Positions 15,306-23,002 of a DNA stretch of 24,753 nucleotides are shown one piece after another; positions within the stretch are counted from its first letter, which is position 1; each line of letters starts with the position of its first letter. Below the pieces are notes generated by a model. It was not told where the DNA came from and ran no database searches. It was given only the letters and a program-made list of their open reading frames with translations. A program made the translations under genes and the position numbers. Source of the stretch: RGIG4608 sp045651165 (GTDB lineage Bacteria > Bacillota > Clostridia > Oscillospirales > CAG-272); contig JAZRRX010000006.1 in the NCBI GenBank assembly GCA_045651165.1, positions 1 to 24,753 of the forward strand, in the 5' to 3' direction.

Positions 15306-15804
15306 TTTACCAAACAGAAAAAGCCCACGAATGCAGGAATATGATTATAATGATACCGCTGTATATTTTACAACGATATGTGTCAAAAACAGGGAATGTC
15401 TGCTATCTTCAGTTGTAGGGACAGGCGTCCTCGACTGTCCGCGCGTGGAATTGACCGAGTACGGACGGATAGCGGAAAAATATATAAAACAGTTGAATGA
15501 TTTTTATAATCATATTACCATCACAGATTATGTAATAATGCCAAATCACATACATTTGGTAATCTATATTCGTGTGGACGGACAGTCGGGGACGCCTGTC
15601 CCTACTACTAAAGCAAACAGCGAATATTCGAAATTTATATCGACGTTTAAAAGATTTTGCAATAAAGAATATGGATATAACATTTGGCAATCACGTTCAT
15701 ACGACCATGTTATTAGAGATTATCGTGATTATGAGAAAATAAAAAAATACATCCACGAAAACCCATTAAAATGGGAGCTTGATGAATTATACTGTGAAAA
15801 TTAA
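15298..15804 (+). CDS. RAYT-type (REP-associated tyrosine) HUH transposase
   Basis: The 168-residue Y1 transposase of the IS200/RAYT (TnpREP) group is a single-strand DNA nuclease linked to REP sequences. It has a VYFTTICVKNR first strand, the HUH motif MPNHIHLV (H84, H86) and the catalytic tyrosine Y151 in KKYIHENPLKW. I chose ATG 15298 because AAAGGAG lies 7 nt upstream; an in-frame ATG at 15280 lacks one. Two inverted REP hairpins (15415-15440 and 15580-15605) are inside the gene and translated in frame, giving VVGTGVLDCP (39-48) and DGQSGTPVPT (94-103). Both fall in loops between conserved elements, so the protein looks intact. The gene sits inside the fhs operon, which is odd for a mobile-type gene. 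Confidence 0.9.
   Translation: MGDLPNRKSPRMQEYDYNDTAVYFTTICVKNRECLLSSVVGTGVLDCPRVELTEYGRIAEKYIKQLNDFYNHITITDYVIMPNHIHLVIYIRVDGQSGTPVPTTKANSEYSKFISTFKRFCNKEYGYNIWQSRSYDHVIRDYRDYEKIKKYIHENPLKWELDELYCEN
15415..15440 (+). repeat. REP hairpin E inside the RAYT gene (stem type GGACAG/CTGTCC)
   Basis: GTAG (15415-15418) plus a 22-nt imperfect hairpin at 15419-15440, with the same geometry as copies A-D. It is read in frame as part of the transposase. Confidence 0.85.
15580..15605 (-). repeat. REP hairpin F inside the RAYT gene (stem type GGACAG/CTGTCC)
   Basis: A hairpin at 15580-15601 followed by CTAC (15602-15605). It is the inverted partner of copy E with one loop difference and 139 bp between them. 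It lies just after the HUH codons and is also translated in frame. Confidence 0.85.
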
Positions 15805-15822
15805 AACAGGAGGTGAGCTTCT

Positions 15823-16866
15823 ATGCTGAAAAAATTAATATGTTCGTTCGTTTCAATTGCTTTGATAGTATCCGGCGCGATTTTGTTTTCCTTCAGAGAT
15901 GCAAACTCATTGATTTACGCAGGAACAAATCAAAACGAAAAAATCAATAATATGGGCGAGCTTCATGACATTATGAATTTTATTTTGACTGATGTTGATT
16001 CGGGAAATGTTGACGATAACTCCGAATACGAAAGTGCTACCGTGCATATAAGCCTGTCCGAAACGATAAAGGTTTCTCAAAAGGCGAATAGTGAGAAAGC
16101 TTCGGGAAAAATGACTGTTGAGCAGGATGTCACCTTCTATTTAACGAAGCGCGGTGTATATATCGAAGCTCAAACCGTTGTTTTTCTTAGTTCGATTAAC
16201 AAAAGTACCGATGTTAGAAACTTGGCAAAAACCGATTTAAATATATATTTAACGCAACAAGAGTCCTATATAAAGGTTCTTGACTATACTGTTTTGGGTG
16301 ACGAAGGCTCCGTGGTGCTAAAACCGGAATATGCAAACAAATGGATAAAAGCACCGCGCGACGTTGCGTTTGAATTTTCGCCATTCGAAATTGAACTCGA
16401 ATTTGTACTTGACACACTTTCGAAAATATTTGACGCCTTGTTTGAAAGCGGCCGTATAAACGAAGACGATATGTCGGTGGTATTTGATCAAGAGAATTTG
16501 GCGGATGTTGAAATTTGGAATTTGGACGATATGGAAATTGATATTGACCTTGGTTTTAATTTTGATAAACTTAAAGAATCCCTTGAAATCGACCTCACTG
16601 ACAAAACCCGCCCCCACATTTCAATAAGTTCAATAGCCAAGGGCAAGAACATAAGAAACGTTAATGGCGGTGTGTGGTTGGGAAGCAACCAAATTATGCT
16701 CGAAACAAATATAAAATTCAAGGGTGTTATGGACGTAGTGATTTCAAACGTTAATAATACCGTAATCGATTGGAATCTTGATGATTCAAAAATTGATAAA
16801 AGCGTAAATAATCTTGAAGAATTAGAAAAAATATTTGTTGTAAAAGAATATAAGGAGGATAAGTGA
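15823..16866 (+). CDS. Exported protein of unknown function
   Basis: The 347-residue protein has an N-terminal signal: MLKK, a hydrophobic core (about 5-24), and a possible cleavage near IYAGT. The rest is an acidic, beta-rich domain with no cysteine pairs and no motif I recognise. It contains repeated short Asp/Ile-rich strands (VEIWNLDDMEIDIDLGFNF). It starts 18 bp after the transposase with a strong AGGAGGTGAG site. Its stop overlaps the start of the next gene (TGATG), so the pair is translationally coupled and may form a surface complex with the polytopic protein. Function unknown. Confidence 0.82.
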   Translation: MLKKLICSFVSIALIVSGAILFSFRDANSLIYAGTNQNEKINNMGELHDIMNFILTDVDSGNVDDNSEYESATVHISLSETIKVSQKANSEKASGKMTVEQDVTFYLTKRGVYIEAQTVVFLSSINKSTDVRNLAKTDLNIYLTQQESYIKVLDYTVLGDEGSVVLKPEYANKWIKAPRDVAFEFSPFEIELEFVLDTLSKIFDALFESGRINEDDMSVVFDQENLADVEIWNLDDMEIDIDLGFNFDKLKESLEIDLTDKTRPHISISSIAKGKNIRNVNGGVWLGSNQIMLETNIKFKGVMDVVISNVNNTVIDWNLDDSKIDKSVNNLEELEKIFVVKEYKEDK

Positions 16867-17933
16867 TGAATAAAACAATTAATTTGTCTGACAAATCCGC
16901 CGTATATTTAAGAAACACTATAGGATTTGCTTCTTTGGGAACTTCGTTTTTGATAATAGCATCAATTATTTTGGGAATTATACCTATTTTTGATATAAGC
17001 TCCAATCCCATAACCATAGTTTATAATCTTGCTGAATTTGTTAAAATTGCTTCAGAGCCGTTGTTGTACTGCTTGCTGCATATTGCCTTTTCCATCATTT
17101 ATATCGTTGTACTCGTTTTGTCTATAATGAAACTGATTGAACAAATCAAAACGGTGAGACTTTGGAAAAGCGATACACACGACACCAAAACAGCAAGATA
17201 CGCACTTACTAACTGTGTAATGATGCAAAATGAGATATTAATCTATTTTGTCATTTTAATGGTGTCATCATATGTTATTGATTCCTATAAATTGAATTTC
17301 ATCTCAAATCTTGTTTTGGTGATGCTTGTGGTACTCACCTTTGCGGTTAATTATATGAGAAAGCTTCTCGTTAAAAGACATTTGTTAGAAGGCGTTTTTT
17401 CTTCCTTGATTACAACAGTTTTGCTGGTTATTATAATGTTGTTTGTGTTTAATACCTTGAATGTTGACCTCGACATTTTTGTAAGACAGTCGACTAATTT
17501 TATTTGTGCCGTTTTTACTATGATAGGCAAGATTTCCTTCAACTATTTTCTTAAAATTTTTGTGGCACAAATACTTGTTCCCACATTTAGCTTTTATATT
17601 CTTATTGAATTTATTTTGTTGCTTATAGGATCTGTTTCGTTTGGAATGAGATTCGTCAGCTTCGAGCAAAATTGTAAACGTTTTATGCTTGTGAATTTGA
17701 TAGCCTTTGGTGTTATCGTAGCTTTGCAGGTTTTGGCGGAGGGGGTGTATAAACCCGACGTAATGCTGAATTGCGCGTTAAATAATTTGGAATTTGTTAT
17801 TTTTGGTGTGTCTATATTTTTGATTTCTAAAAATCAAGGGTCGGATATTCCGGATGCTAAGGCTTATGAGGACTTTGTTCAAGAAACGATTGAGTGTCAA
17901 GAAAATACAGAAGAAAATCAAAATATTGAATAA
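16866..17933 (+). CDS. Polytopic membrane protein of unknown function
   Basis: The 355-residue protein has about nine hydrophobic segments and a short charged C-terminal tail rich in Glu/Gln/Asn. I chose ATG 16866 because AAGGAGG lies 7 nt upstream and the start overlaps the previous stop (TGATG). A GTG one codon earlier is possible. No transporter or enzyme signature is recognisable. The coupling to the exported protein before it suggests the two act together. A bidirectional terminator follows directly. Confidence 0.82.
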   Translation: MNKTINLSDKSAVYLRNTIGFASLGTSFLIIASIILGIIPIFDISSNPITIVYNLAEFVKIASEPLLYCLLHIAFSIIYIVVLVLSIMKLIEQIKTVRLWKSDTHDTKTARYALTNCVMMQNEILIYFVILMVSSYVIDSYKLNFISNLVLVMLVVLTFAVNYMRKLLVKRHLLEGVFSSLITTVLLVIIMLFVFNTLNVDLDIFVRQSTNFICAVFTMIGKISFNYFLKIFVAQILVPTFSFYILIEFILLLIGSVSFGMRFVSFEQNCKRFMLVNLIAFGVIVALQVLAEGVYKPDVMLNCALNNLEFVIFGVSIFLISKNQGSDIPDAKAYEDFVQETIECQENTEENQNIE

Positions 17934-17936
17934 AAC

Positions 17937-17969
17937 AAAAACCACCTTCACAATAAGAAGGTGGTTTTT
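17937..17969. terminator. Bidirectional terminator between the fhs operon and rubrerythrin
   Basis: A 12-bp perfect stem AAAAACCACCTT (17937-17948 with 17958-17969) has a 9-nt loop and T-runs on both strands. Confidence 0.92.
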
Positions 17970-17979
17970 AAATTTCAAA

Positions 17980-18513
17980 TTAATAATTTGCTTTTCTCAC
18001 TTCAAAGTAAGCTTGAGGATGGTTGCAAACGGGGCATACCTCGGGAGCTTTTTTGCCAACAACGAGGTGACCGCAGTTGCGGCATTCCCACATGATTTGT
18101 TCGCCCTTTTCAAATACTGTCTGCATTTGAACGTTATTGAGAAGTGCGAGATATCTTTCTTCGTGTGAACGTTCAATTTCAGCTACCATACGGAATTTTG
18201 CTGCTATTTCGAGGAAGCCCTCTGCTTCTGCTTCTTCTGCGAATGTTCTGTACATATCTGTCCATTCGTAGTTTTCGCCTTCTGCAGCGCTCTTAAGGTT
18301 AGCTTCTGTGTTACCAATTCCGTTAAGGAGCTTGAACCACATTTTTGCGTGTTCCTTTTCGTTATCAGCTGTCTTTTGGAAAATCTCGGCAAGCTGTTCA
18401 TAGCCTTCTTTCTTTGCTACTGAAGCAAAGTATGTGTATTTGTTTCTTGCTTCGCTTTCACCGGAAAAAGCGGCTTTAAGATTTTGTTCTGTTTTTGATC
18501 CTTTGAGTTCCAT
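17980..18513 (-). CDS. rbr: Rubrerythrin
   Basis: The 177-residue cytoplasmic diiron protein reduces hydrogen peroxide in anaerobes. The four-helix domain carries the iron ligands E19, E52-x2-H55, the EEAEAE helix and E114-x2-H117. The C-terminal rubredoxin-like domain has C144-x2-C147 and C160-x2-C163. Length is normal. I chose ATG 18513, which gives the family N-terminus MELKGSKTEQNL with GGAGGT upstream. A longer frame to 18576 would run into the promoter. The promoter at 18576-18548 overlaps a 15-bp palindrome, so peroxide-responsive control is plausible. Confidence 0.96.
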   Translation of the reverse strand: MELKGSKTEQNLKAAFSGESEARNKYTYFASVAKKEGYEQLAEIFQKTADNEKEHAKMWFKLLNGIGNTEANLKSAAEGENYEWTDMYRTFAEEAEAEGFLEIAAKFRMVAEIERSHEERYLALLNNVQMQTVFEKGEQIMWECRNCGHLVVGKKAPEVCPVCNHPQAYFEVRKANY

Positions 18514-18547
18514 AATTTTTACCTCCAAATAAAATATTTGTAATATC

Positions 18548-18576
18548 ATTATATATGAACGAATTGAAAATTTCAA
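18548..18576 (-). promoter_or_regulatory. Rubrerythrin promoter
   Basis: TTGAAA (18576-18571), a 17-bp spacer and TATAAT (18553-18548) on the minus strand, ending 35 bp before the start codon. Confidence 0.75.
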
Positions 18577-18577
18577 T
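18563..18577. promoter_or_regulatory. Candidate operator, 7-1-7 palindrome over the rbr -35
   Basis: ATTGAAA-A-TTTCAAT is a perfect 7-1-7 inverted repeat covering the -35 box of rbr. The geometry is that of Fur/PerR-family boxes, but the bases differ from the B. subtilis PerR consensus. The regulator is inferred, not seen. Confidence 0.35.
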
Positions 18578-18595
18578 ATATTTTTTCCATTTTTA

Positions 18596-18624
18596 TTGAC
18601 AAAAATTCAAATTTGTTATAAAAT
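18596..18624 (+). promoter_or_regulatory. Promoter for the pyridoxamine kinase gene
   Basis: TTGACA (18596-18601), a 17-bp spacer and TAAAAT (18619-18624). An overlapping TATAAA at 18617 is the alternative -10. It diverges from the rbr promoter, with 19 bp between the two -35 boxes. Confidence 0.6.
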
Positions 18625-18639
18625 TACCTAGGTTTTTAT

Positions 18640-18662
18640 AAATTGAAATTGAAATTGAAATT
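18640..18662 (+). repeat. Short tandem repeat (AAATTG, nearly 4 units) in a 5' leader
   Basis: Almost four units of AAATTG lie between the promoter and the ribosome site of the kinase gene. Unit-number change could alter the leader length, but no function is shown. Confidence 0.6.
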
Positions 18663-18683
18663 ATATTGATTGAGGTTAAATAA

Positions 18684-19514
18684 ATGAAAAGAATTGCTAC
18701 AATACAAGATATATCTTGCTTTGGTAAGTGTTCAATTACAGTTAGCTTGCCCGTAATTTCTGCTATGAGTGTTGAGTGTGCCATTGTTCCAACAACGGTT
18801 TTATCAACTCACACATGTGGTTTTAGTGGCTACACTGTTTGCGATATTTCTGATCAACTTTTGCCAATAGCTGAGCATTGGAAGAAAGAGGGAATTGCCC
18901 TTGATACTCTTTATACAGGTTATCTTGCAAATGAAACACAGATAAACGATACTATTAAGTTTATTGAATTAACTAAAAACGATAACACTTTGGTTTTTGT
19001 TGACCCTGCTATGGCAGACTACGGCAAGCTTTATCCCGGTTTTCCTGCCGACTTCCCCTCAAAAATGCTTGAGCTTGTAAAGATTGCGGACGTTGTTTGT
19101 CCCAATATTACTGAAGCATGTTTGCTTCTTGGCAAGGAATTTAAGAACGAGGGTGAATATGACGAAAGCTATATCAAAGAACTTATTGATGGTTTTTTGG
19201 CGTTCGGAATTAAAAAGGTTGTTATCACGGGCGTAAAATATGGTGATGGACGTCATGGCGCACTTGCTTACGATTTTGAAAGCGGAGAATACAAATATCT
19301 TTACGGCAAGAATTTTGATTGCGCGTTCCACGGAACAGGAGATATTTTCTCAAGCGTTCTTTGTGGTGCTTTGACAAAGGGCGAAAACGTGTATAATGCC
19401 ACACAACAGGCAGTTGACTTTACTATTGCTTGTATTGAACAGACATATCCCGATAGAGAAAATCACCCATACGGTGTTAAATTTGAAGAATGCTTGCATT
19501 TGTTGACTAAATAA
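18684..19514 (+). CDS. Pyridoxamine/pyridoxal kinase (PfkB-like fold)
   Basis: The 276-residue ribokinase-like enzyme would phosphorylate pyridoxal or pyridoxamine with ATP in vitamin B6 salvage. The family N-terminus is RIATIQDISCFGKCSITVSL. STHTCGFSGYTV lies at the substrate pocket, VFVDPAMADYGKLY in the middle, and the catalytic FHGTGDIFSSVL near the end, with the Asp of GTGD as base. It corresponds to PdxY/PdxK-type proteins of Firmicutes; I leave the symbol open because substrate preference is not visible. The start follows TGAGGT. It is a single gene with its own promoter and a bidirectional terminator. Confidence 0.92.
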   Translation: MKRIATIQDISCFGKCSITVSLPVISAMSVECAIVPTTVLSTHTCGFSGYTVCDISDQLLPIAEHWKKEGIALDTLYTGYLANETQINDTIKFIELTKNDNTLVFVDPAMADYGKLYPGFPADFPSKMLELVKIADVVCPNITEACLLLGKEFKNEGEYDESYIKELIDGFLAFGIKKVVITGVKYGDGRHGALAYDFESGEYKYLYGKNFDCAFHGTGDIFSSVLCGALTKGENVYNATQQAVDFTIACIEQTYPDRENHPYGVKFEECLHLLTK

Positions 19515-19518
19515 ATAA

Positions 19519-19545
19519 AAACGCCACCCAAGTCGGGTGGCGTTT
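19519..19545. terminator. Bidirectional terminator
   Basis: A 10-bp GC-rich stem AACGCCACCC (19520-19529 with 19535-19544) has a 5-nt loop, with A/T runs on both sides. It serves the kinase and the converging M48 protease. Confidence 0.92.
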
Positions 19546-19557
19546 AATTTTTATTTA

Positions 19558-20778
19558 TTATTTTTTCTTTGCTTCTATAAGCTCGATTCTCTCGTGGAGA
19601 GGTGGATGGTTATATGTGAGCTTAACAACTACGGGATGAGGATTCATATTTGACAAGGAATCCTTAACAAGTTTACGAAGTGCTGAGATGAGGTCATCAC
19701 CGTATCCAAGTTCACTTGCAAATGTATCTGCGCGACGTTCAAAGTGGCAGGACATTGCATTAAAAGGAATCATAATGAGTTGTGTTACTATTGAAAGCAC
19801 GGCGCCGAAAGAAACGTAGAATGCAAAGAAGATGTTTGCGCCTTCAAATCCAAAGCTTTGCGCAATTTCGGGCACGAGCATCATAACAGTTGCCATTATC
19901 ATCATAGGAAGGAAATTGAGCATATTGAAGAACGTCATCTTTGTTGTATCTTTGTTCTTGAAATGAGCCAATTCGTGCGCAAAAACTGCTGTAATCTCAC
20001 CTGCGCTATAATTGTTTACGAGGTTGTCATAAAGAACGATTTGCTTCATTTTGCCAATGCCGCCACAATATGCGTTTGCCTTTGTTGTTCTCTTTGACGC
20101 GTCCATAACGTAGATATCTTTGAGCTTATAACCTGCATTTTCAAACATTTCCTTAAGATTTGTGCGAAGTTCACCCTCGGGAAGAGAAGTGAATTTGTTG
20201 AAAATCTTTGAAAATACTGAAGAAAATGTACTGATAAGTATCATAATAAGGGCAAGTCCTATAAATGCGATGATGCCAAAATATGGGCCAAGCACTTTGT
20301 ATGCAATCAAGATAAGACCGAAAATTATTATATTAAGAATGTTGCCAATAAGGTAGTTTTTAATAGCATCTGCAATAAAAGTTTTGGAAGTTATCTTGTT
20401 AAAACCGAATTCCGCCTCGATTTTGAAGTTGAATATGTATTCGAGAGGGAGGGAAATAAGGGTTTCTATAAGTCCTACGAAAAGGAAAAACAAAATTGCC
20501 TTTACAAATATACCACCTGGCATAAAATTATAAATAACTGAGATGATATTTGTGCAGAAAAGCACAAGGTTGATAGCAAGAGCAATTACGCTGCTTGCAA
20601 GACCGAGTTTGTCCTGCTTACTCTTATATCTTCTCCATTTGTTGTATTCCTCGTCATTGTAGATACCTTGAACACTTTTGGGAAGGGGTTTTCCAACTTG
20701 CTTGTTAGAGAGGAGTGTGAGGGTTAAATCCCAAACAAATCTGAGTAATAAGGATACCAAAAATATAATTTTCCACAT
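19558..20778 (-). CDS. M48-family membrane metalloprotease (Ste24/CAAX-protease type)
   Basis: The 406-residue integral membrane zinc protease has H268-E269-x2-H272 (HELAH) and the third ligand E347 with D351 in HFERRADTFA. Ste24-type features are present: an N-terminal YNDEEYNKWRRYK segment, the GFNKITSKTFIAD motif, and about six or seven membrane helices in the first 190 residues and around 283-340. Bacterial members cleave membrane or misfolded proteins; the substrate here is unknown. The ATG follows AAAGGAG. It lies 28 bp downstream of the MATE gene on the same strand, so the two are probably co-transcribed. Length is normal for Ste24 (about 400-430). Confidence 0.93.
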   Translation of the reverse strand: MWKIIFLVSLLLRFVWDLTLTLLSNKQVGKPLPKSVQGIYNDEEYNKWRRYKSKQDKLGLASSVIALAINLVLFCTNIISVIYNFMPGGIFVKAILFFLFVGLIETLISLPLEYIFNFKIEAEFGFNKITSKTFIADAIKNYLIGNILNIIIFGLILIAYKVLGPYFGIIAFIGLALIMILISTFSSVFSKIFNKFTSLPEGELRTNLKEMFENAGYKLKDIYVMDASKRTTKANAYCGGIGKMKQIVLYDNLVNNYSAGEITAVFAHELAHFKNKDTTKMTFFNMLNFLPMMIMATVMMLVPEIAQSFGFEGANIFFAFYVSFGAVLSIVTQLIMIPFNAMSCHFERRADTFASELGYGDDLISALRKLVKDSLSNMNPHPVVVKLTYNHPPLHERIELIEAKKK

Positions 20779-20806
20779 AAGTTTTTCTCCTTTTTAGATA
20801 ATAAAT

Positions 20807-22198
20807 TTAATCGGGAATGGGTACAATCTTCTTTTTGTAAATGTGTACAAAGAAAACCAAGCTAAGAATTACACAAACAACCTCTGCTATGGGGAATGCC
20901 CACCACACGTTGTTAACGTTACCCGTGAGTGAAAGCACATAAGCTACAGGAAGAAGTGTAACAAGCTGACGTCCGATGGACACGAACATTGCGAAAAGGC
21001 TAAAGCCAAATGCTTGGAATACCGCCGCGCAGATGATTGAAAATCCCGCGAAAATAAAGCTTATTGAAATTGTTCGAAGAGCGGGTACACCAACTGTGCT
21101 TATTGCTTCTTTGCTCATATTGAACATTGCAAGGAGCGCCTCGGGGAAAATTTGGAACAGAGCAAAGCCAAAGAGCATCATTGATACGGCATATACAAGT
21201 CCAAGCTTTATAGTTCGAAGCACCCTCTTCTTCTTTCGTGCACCATAGTTGTAAGAAACTATTGAAATCATACCATTATTAAATCCAAAAACGGGCATGA
21301 ATACGAAACTTTGGAGTTTGAAATATATACCGAAAACGTTTACGGCATATTGTGAAAGGGGCATAATTATTTTGTTGAATGTTGCGGTCATAAACGAACC
21401 GATGGAGTTCATCAATATTGAGGGGAGACCGATATTAAATATTTCGCCGATGATTTTTTTGTCGGGCTTAACATCTTCGAAAGTGAAAGAAATCTCTTTG
21501 TTCTTCTTTTGTTGAAGAATAATGCCAACTATTCCAGAAACTATTTGTCCGATAACTGTGGCATAAGCTGCGCCAGCTATTCCTAAGGCGGGTATACCGA
21601 GCCAACCATAGATGAGAATGGGGTCGAGAATCATATTAACAACAGCACCGACAATCTGTGTTGCCATTGAAAGTGTTGTTTTGCCCGTGGACTGCATGAA
21701 TTTTTCATGAACAACCTGGCAGAAAAGACCGAATGAAGCTAAAAAGCATATTTCCATATATTGAACTCCGTATTGAATCACCTCGGATTTTCCTGCGCCC
21801 TCGGCAATATCGGCGGTCATTAGTTCAAAATAGGGGCGAACGAGTGCTGTGCCCACAGTCGCAAAAACGAGATAGCTTAAAATTGCCAAAAACAAGCCTT
21901 GTCCTGCAATTTTATTTGCCTTTTTGTGATTTCCGATTCCAAGATTTCTTGAAATTAATGCATTTATACCTACGCCTATACCAACAGATACCGCGATCAT
22001 AAGGTTTTGTGCAGGGAAGGCAAGGTTTACCGCGGTCAATTCATACTGCTCGGCACTGATGCCCGCCACAAAAAGACCGTCAACTATATTATAAAGAGCC
22101 TGAATCAGCATAGAAAGCATCATCGGGATTGACATAGACAAAAGCAATTTGTTTTCGGGCATATAGCCCATCTTGTTTTCTTTAATTACTGTGCTCAA
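20807..22198 (-). CDS. MATE-family efflux transporter
   Basis: The 463-residue protein has about 12 membrane helices in two homologous halves. The MATE N-terminus is PMMLSMLIQALYNIVDGLFV, with GINALISRNLG near residue 80 and matching NGMISIVSYNYGARK in the second half. It would export organic cations or drugs in exchange for Na+ or H+; the substrate cannot be told. The start is TTG, supported by AAGGAGGTG just upstream; the next ATG (codon 10) has no ribosome site. It is the first gene of a MATE-M48 protease unit with a clear promoter. Confidence 0.93.
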   Translation of the reverse strand: MSTVIKENKMGYMPENKLLLSMSIPMMLSMLIQALYNIVDGLFVAGISAEQYELTAVNLAFPAQNLMIAVSVGIGVGINALISRNLGIGNHKKANKIAGQGLFLAILSYLVFATVGTALVRPYFELMTADIAEGAGKSEVIQYGVQYMEICFLASFGLFCQVVHEKFMQSTGKTTLSMATQIVGAVVNMILDPILIYGWLGIPALGIAGAAYATVIGQIVSGIVGIILQQKKNKEISFTFEDVKPDKKIIGEIFNIGLPSILMNSIGSFMTATFNKIIMPLSQYAVNVFGIYFKLQSFVFMPVFGFNNGMISIVSYNYGARKKKRVLRTIKLGLVYAVSMMLFGFALFQIFPEALLAMFNMSKEAISTVGVPALRTISISFIFAGFSIICAAVFQAFGFSLFAMFVSIGRQLVTLLPVAYVLSLTGNVNNVWWAFPIAEVVCVILSLVFFVHIYKKKIVPIPD

Positions 22199-22236
22199 AA
22201 TTGCACCTCCTTCAAATATTTGTCAACTAAATATAT

Positions 22237-22265
22237 ATTATATCACATTATTAGACATATTTCAA
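22237..22265 (-). promoter_or_regulatory. Promoter of the MATE-M48 protease unit
   Basis: TTGAAA (22265-22260), a 17-bp spacer and TATAAT (22242-22237) with TGA before it, on the minus strand. Confidence 0.8.
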
Positions 22266-22336
22266 TAGAAAAACCAAAAACGAATACATAGACAAATAGA
22301 CACATATCAAAAAATGTTGAAAAAAATAAAAATTAC

Positions 22337-22365
22337 TTGACACACCTCAAAATAACAAGTATAAT
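22337..22365 (+). promoter_or_regulatory. Promoter of the pgsA-popT-pssA operon
   Basis: A consensus TTGACA (22337-22342), a 17-bp spacer and TATAAT (22360-22365). The leader is about 50 nt. Confidence 0.85.
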
Positions 22366-22420
22366 ATAGAAGAATAAGTATTTTTAGAAGTGTTTAAACA
22401 TATATTTTTGGGAGGTTTTT

Positions 22421-23002
22421 ATGAAAGAACTGTTTCGCAAAATGTTCAACAAAATAAGAGATGAGTTTTTCACCATTCCCAATATGCTTTCGCTTCTTCG
22501 TTTGGCTTTAATTCCATTGATCATTTATCTTTATTGCTTTGCGCATAACGATTTGTGGACTTTAATAGTGGTTGTTTTCTCCACACTTACAGATATAGTT
22601 GACGGTTTTATTGCAAGAAGATTCAATATGATAACCGATTTTGGCAAATTCCTTGATCCTTTTGCAGATAAGCTCACACAGCTTACTGTTTTTGCATGTC
22701 TTATAACAAGATTCAATCTTATGATTGTGCCTTTTGTGGTGCTTCTTGTTAAAGAAATTGGTTCATTTTTGCTTAGATTGGTTGTTTATAAGAAAACCGA
22801 GATTGTTGAGGGCGCTCATTGGCACGGAAAAATGTCAACGGGTATTGTTATTTTGGTTGTTGTTTTGCATCTCGCGTTTGGCGAAATGCCCGTACCCATT
22901 TCTAATGGTATCATACTTTTTAGCACGATATTTATGATTTATTCGGGATTTCTCTATACGCTTGAGGGCATAGATTTATTGAAACATGGAAAAAGGTATT
23001 AA
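22421..23002 (+). CDS. pgsA: CDP-diacylglycerol-glycerol-3-phosphate 3-phosphatidyltransferase
   Basis: The 193-residue membrane enzyme makes phosphatidylglycerol phosphate from CDP-diacylglycerol and glycerol-3-phosphate. The complete CDP-alcohol phosphotransferase motif is present: D58-x2-D61-G62-x2-A65-R66-x8-G75-x3-D79-x3-D83. The preceding TIPNMLSLLRLALIP is typical of PgsA, and about five membrane helices are seen. The start follows GGGAGG. It is the first of three envelope-lipid genes. Its end overlaps the next gene by 17 bp. A cardiolipin-type CDP-alcohol enzyme is the main alternative. Confidence 0.9.
   Translation: MKELFRKMFNKIRDEFFTIPNMLSLLRLALIPLIIYLYCFAHNDLWTLIVVVFSTLTDIVDGFIARRFNMITDFGKFLDPFADKLTQLTVFACLITRFNLMIVPFVVLLVKEIGSFLLRLVVYKKTEIVEGAHWHGKMSTGIVILVVVLHLAFGEMPVPISNGIILFSTIFMIYSGFLYTLEGIDLLKHGKRY

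Noticed and set aside
18514..18576. Longer rubrerythrin start at 18576
   Set aside because: It would place the promoter and ribosome site inside the gene. ATG 18513 matches the family N-terminus.
22221..22226. Second TTGACA box close to the MATE start
   Set aside because: It is only about 22 bp from the start codon with no -10 at the right distance. The promoter at 22265-22237 is better.
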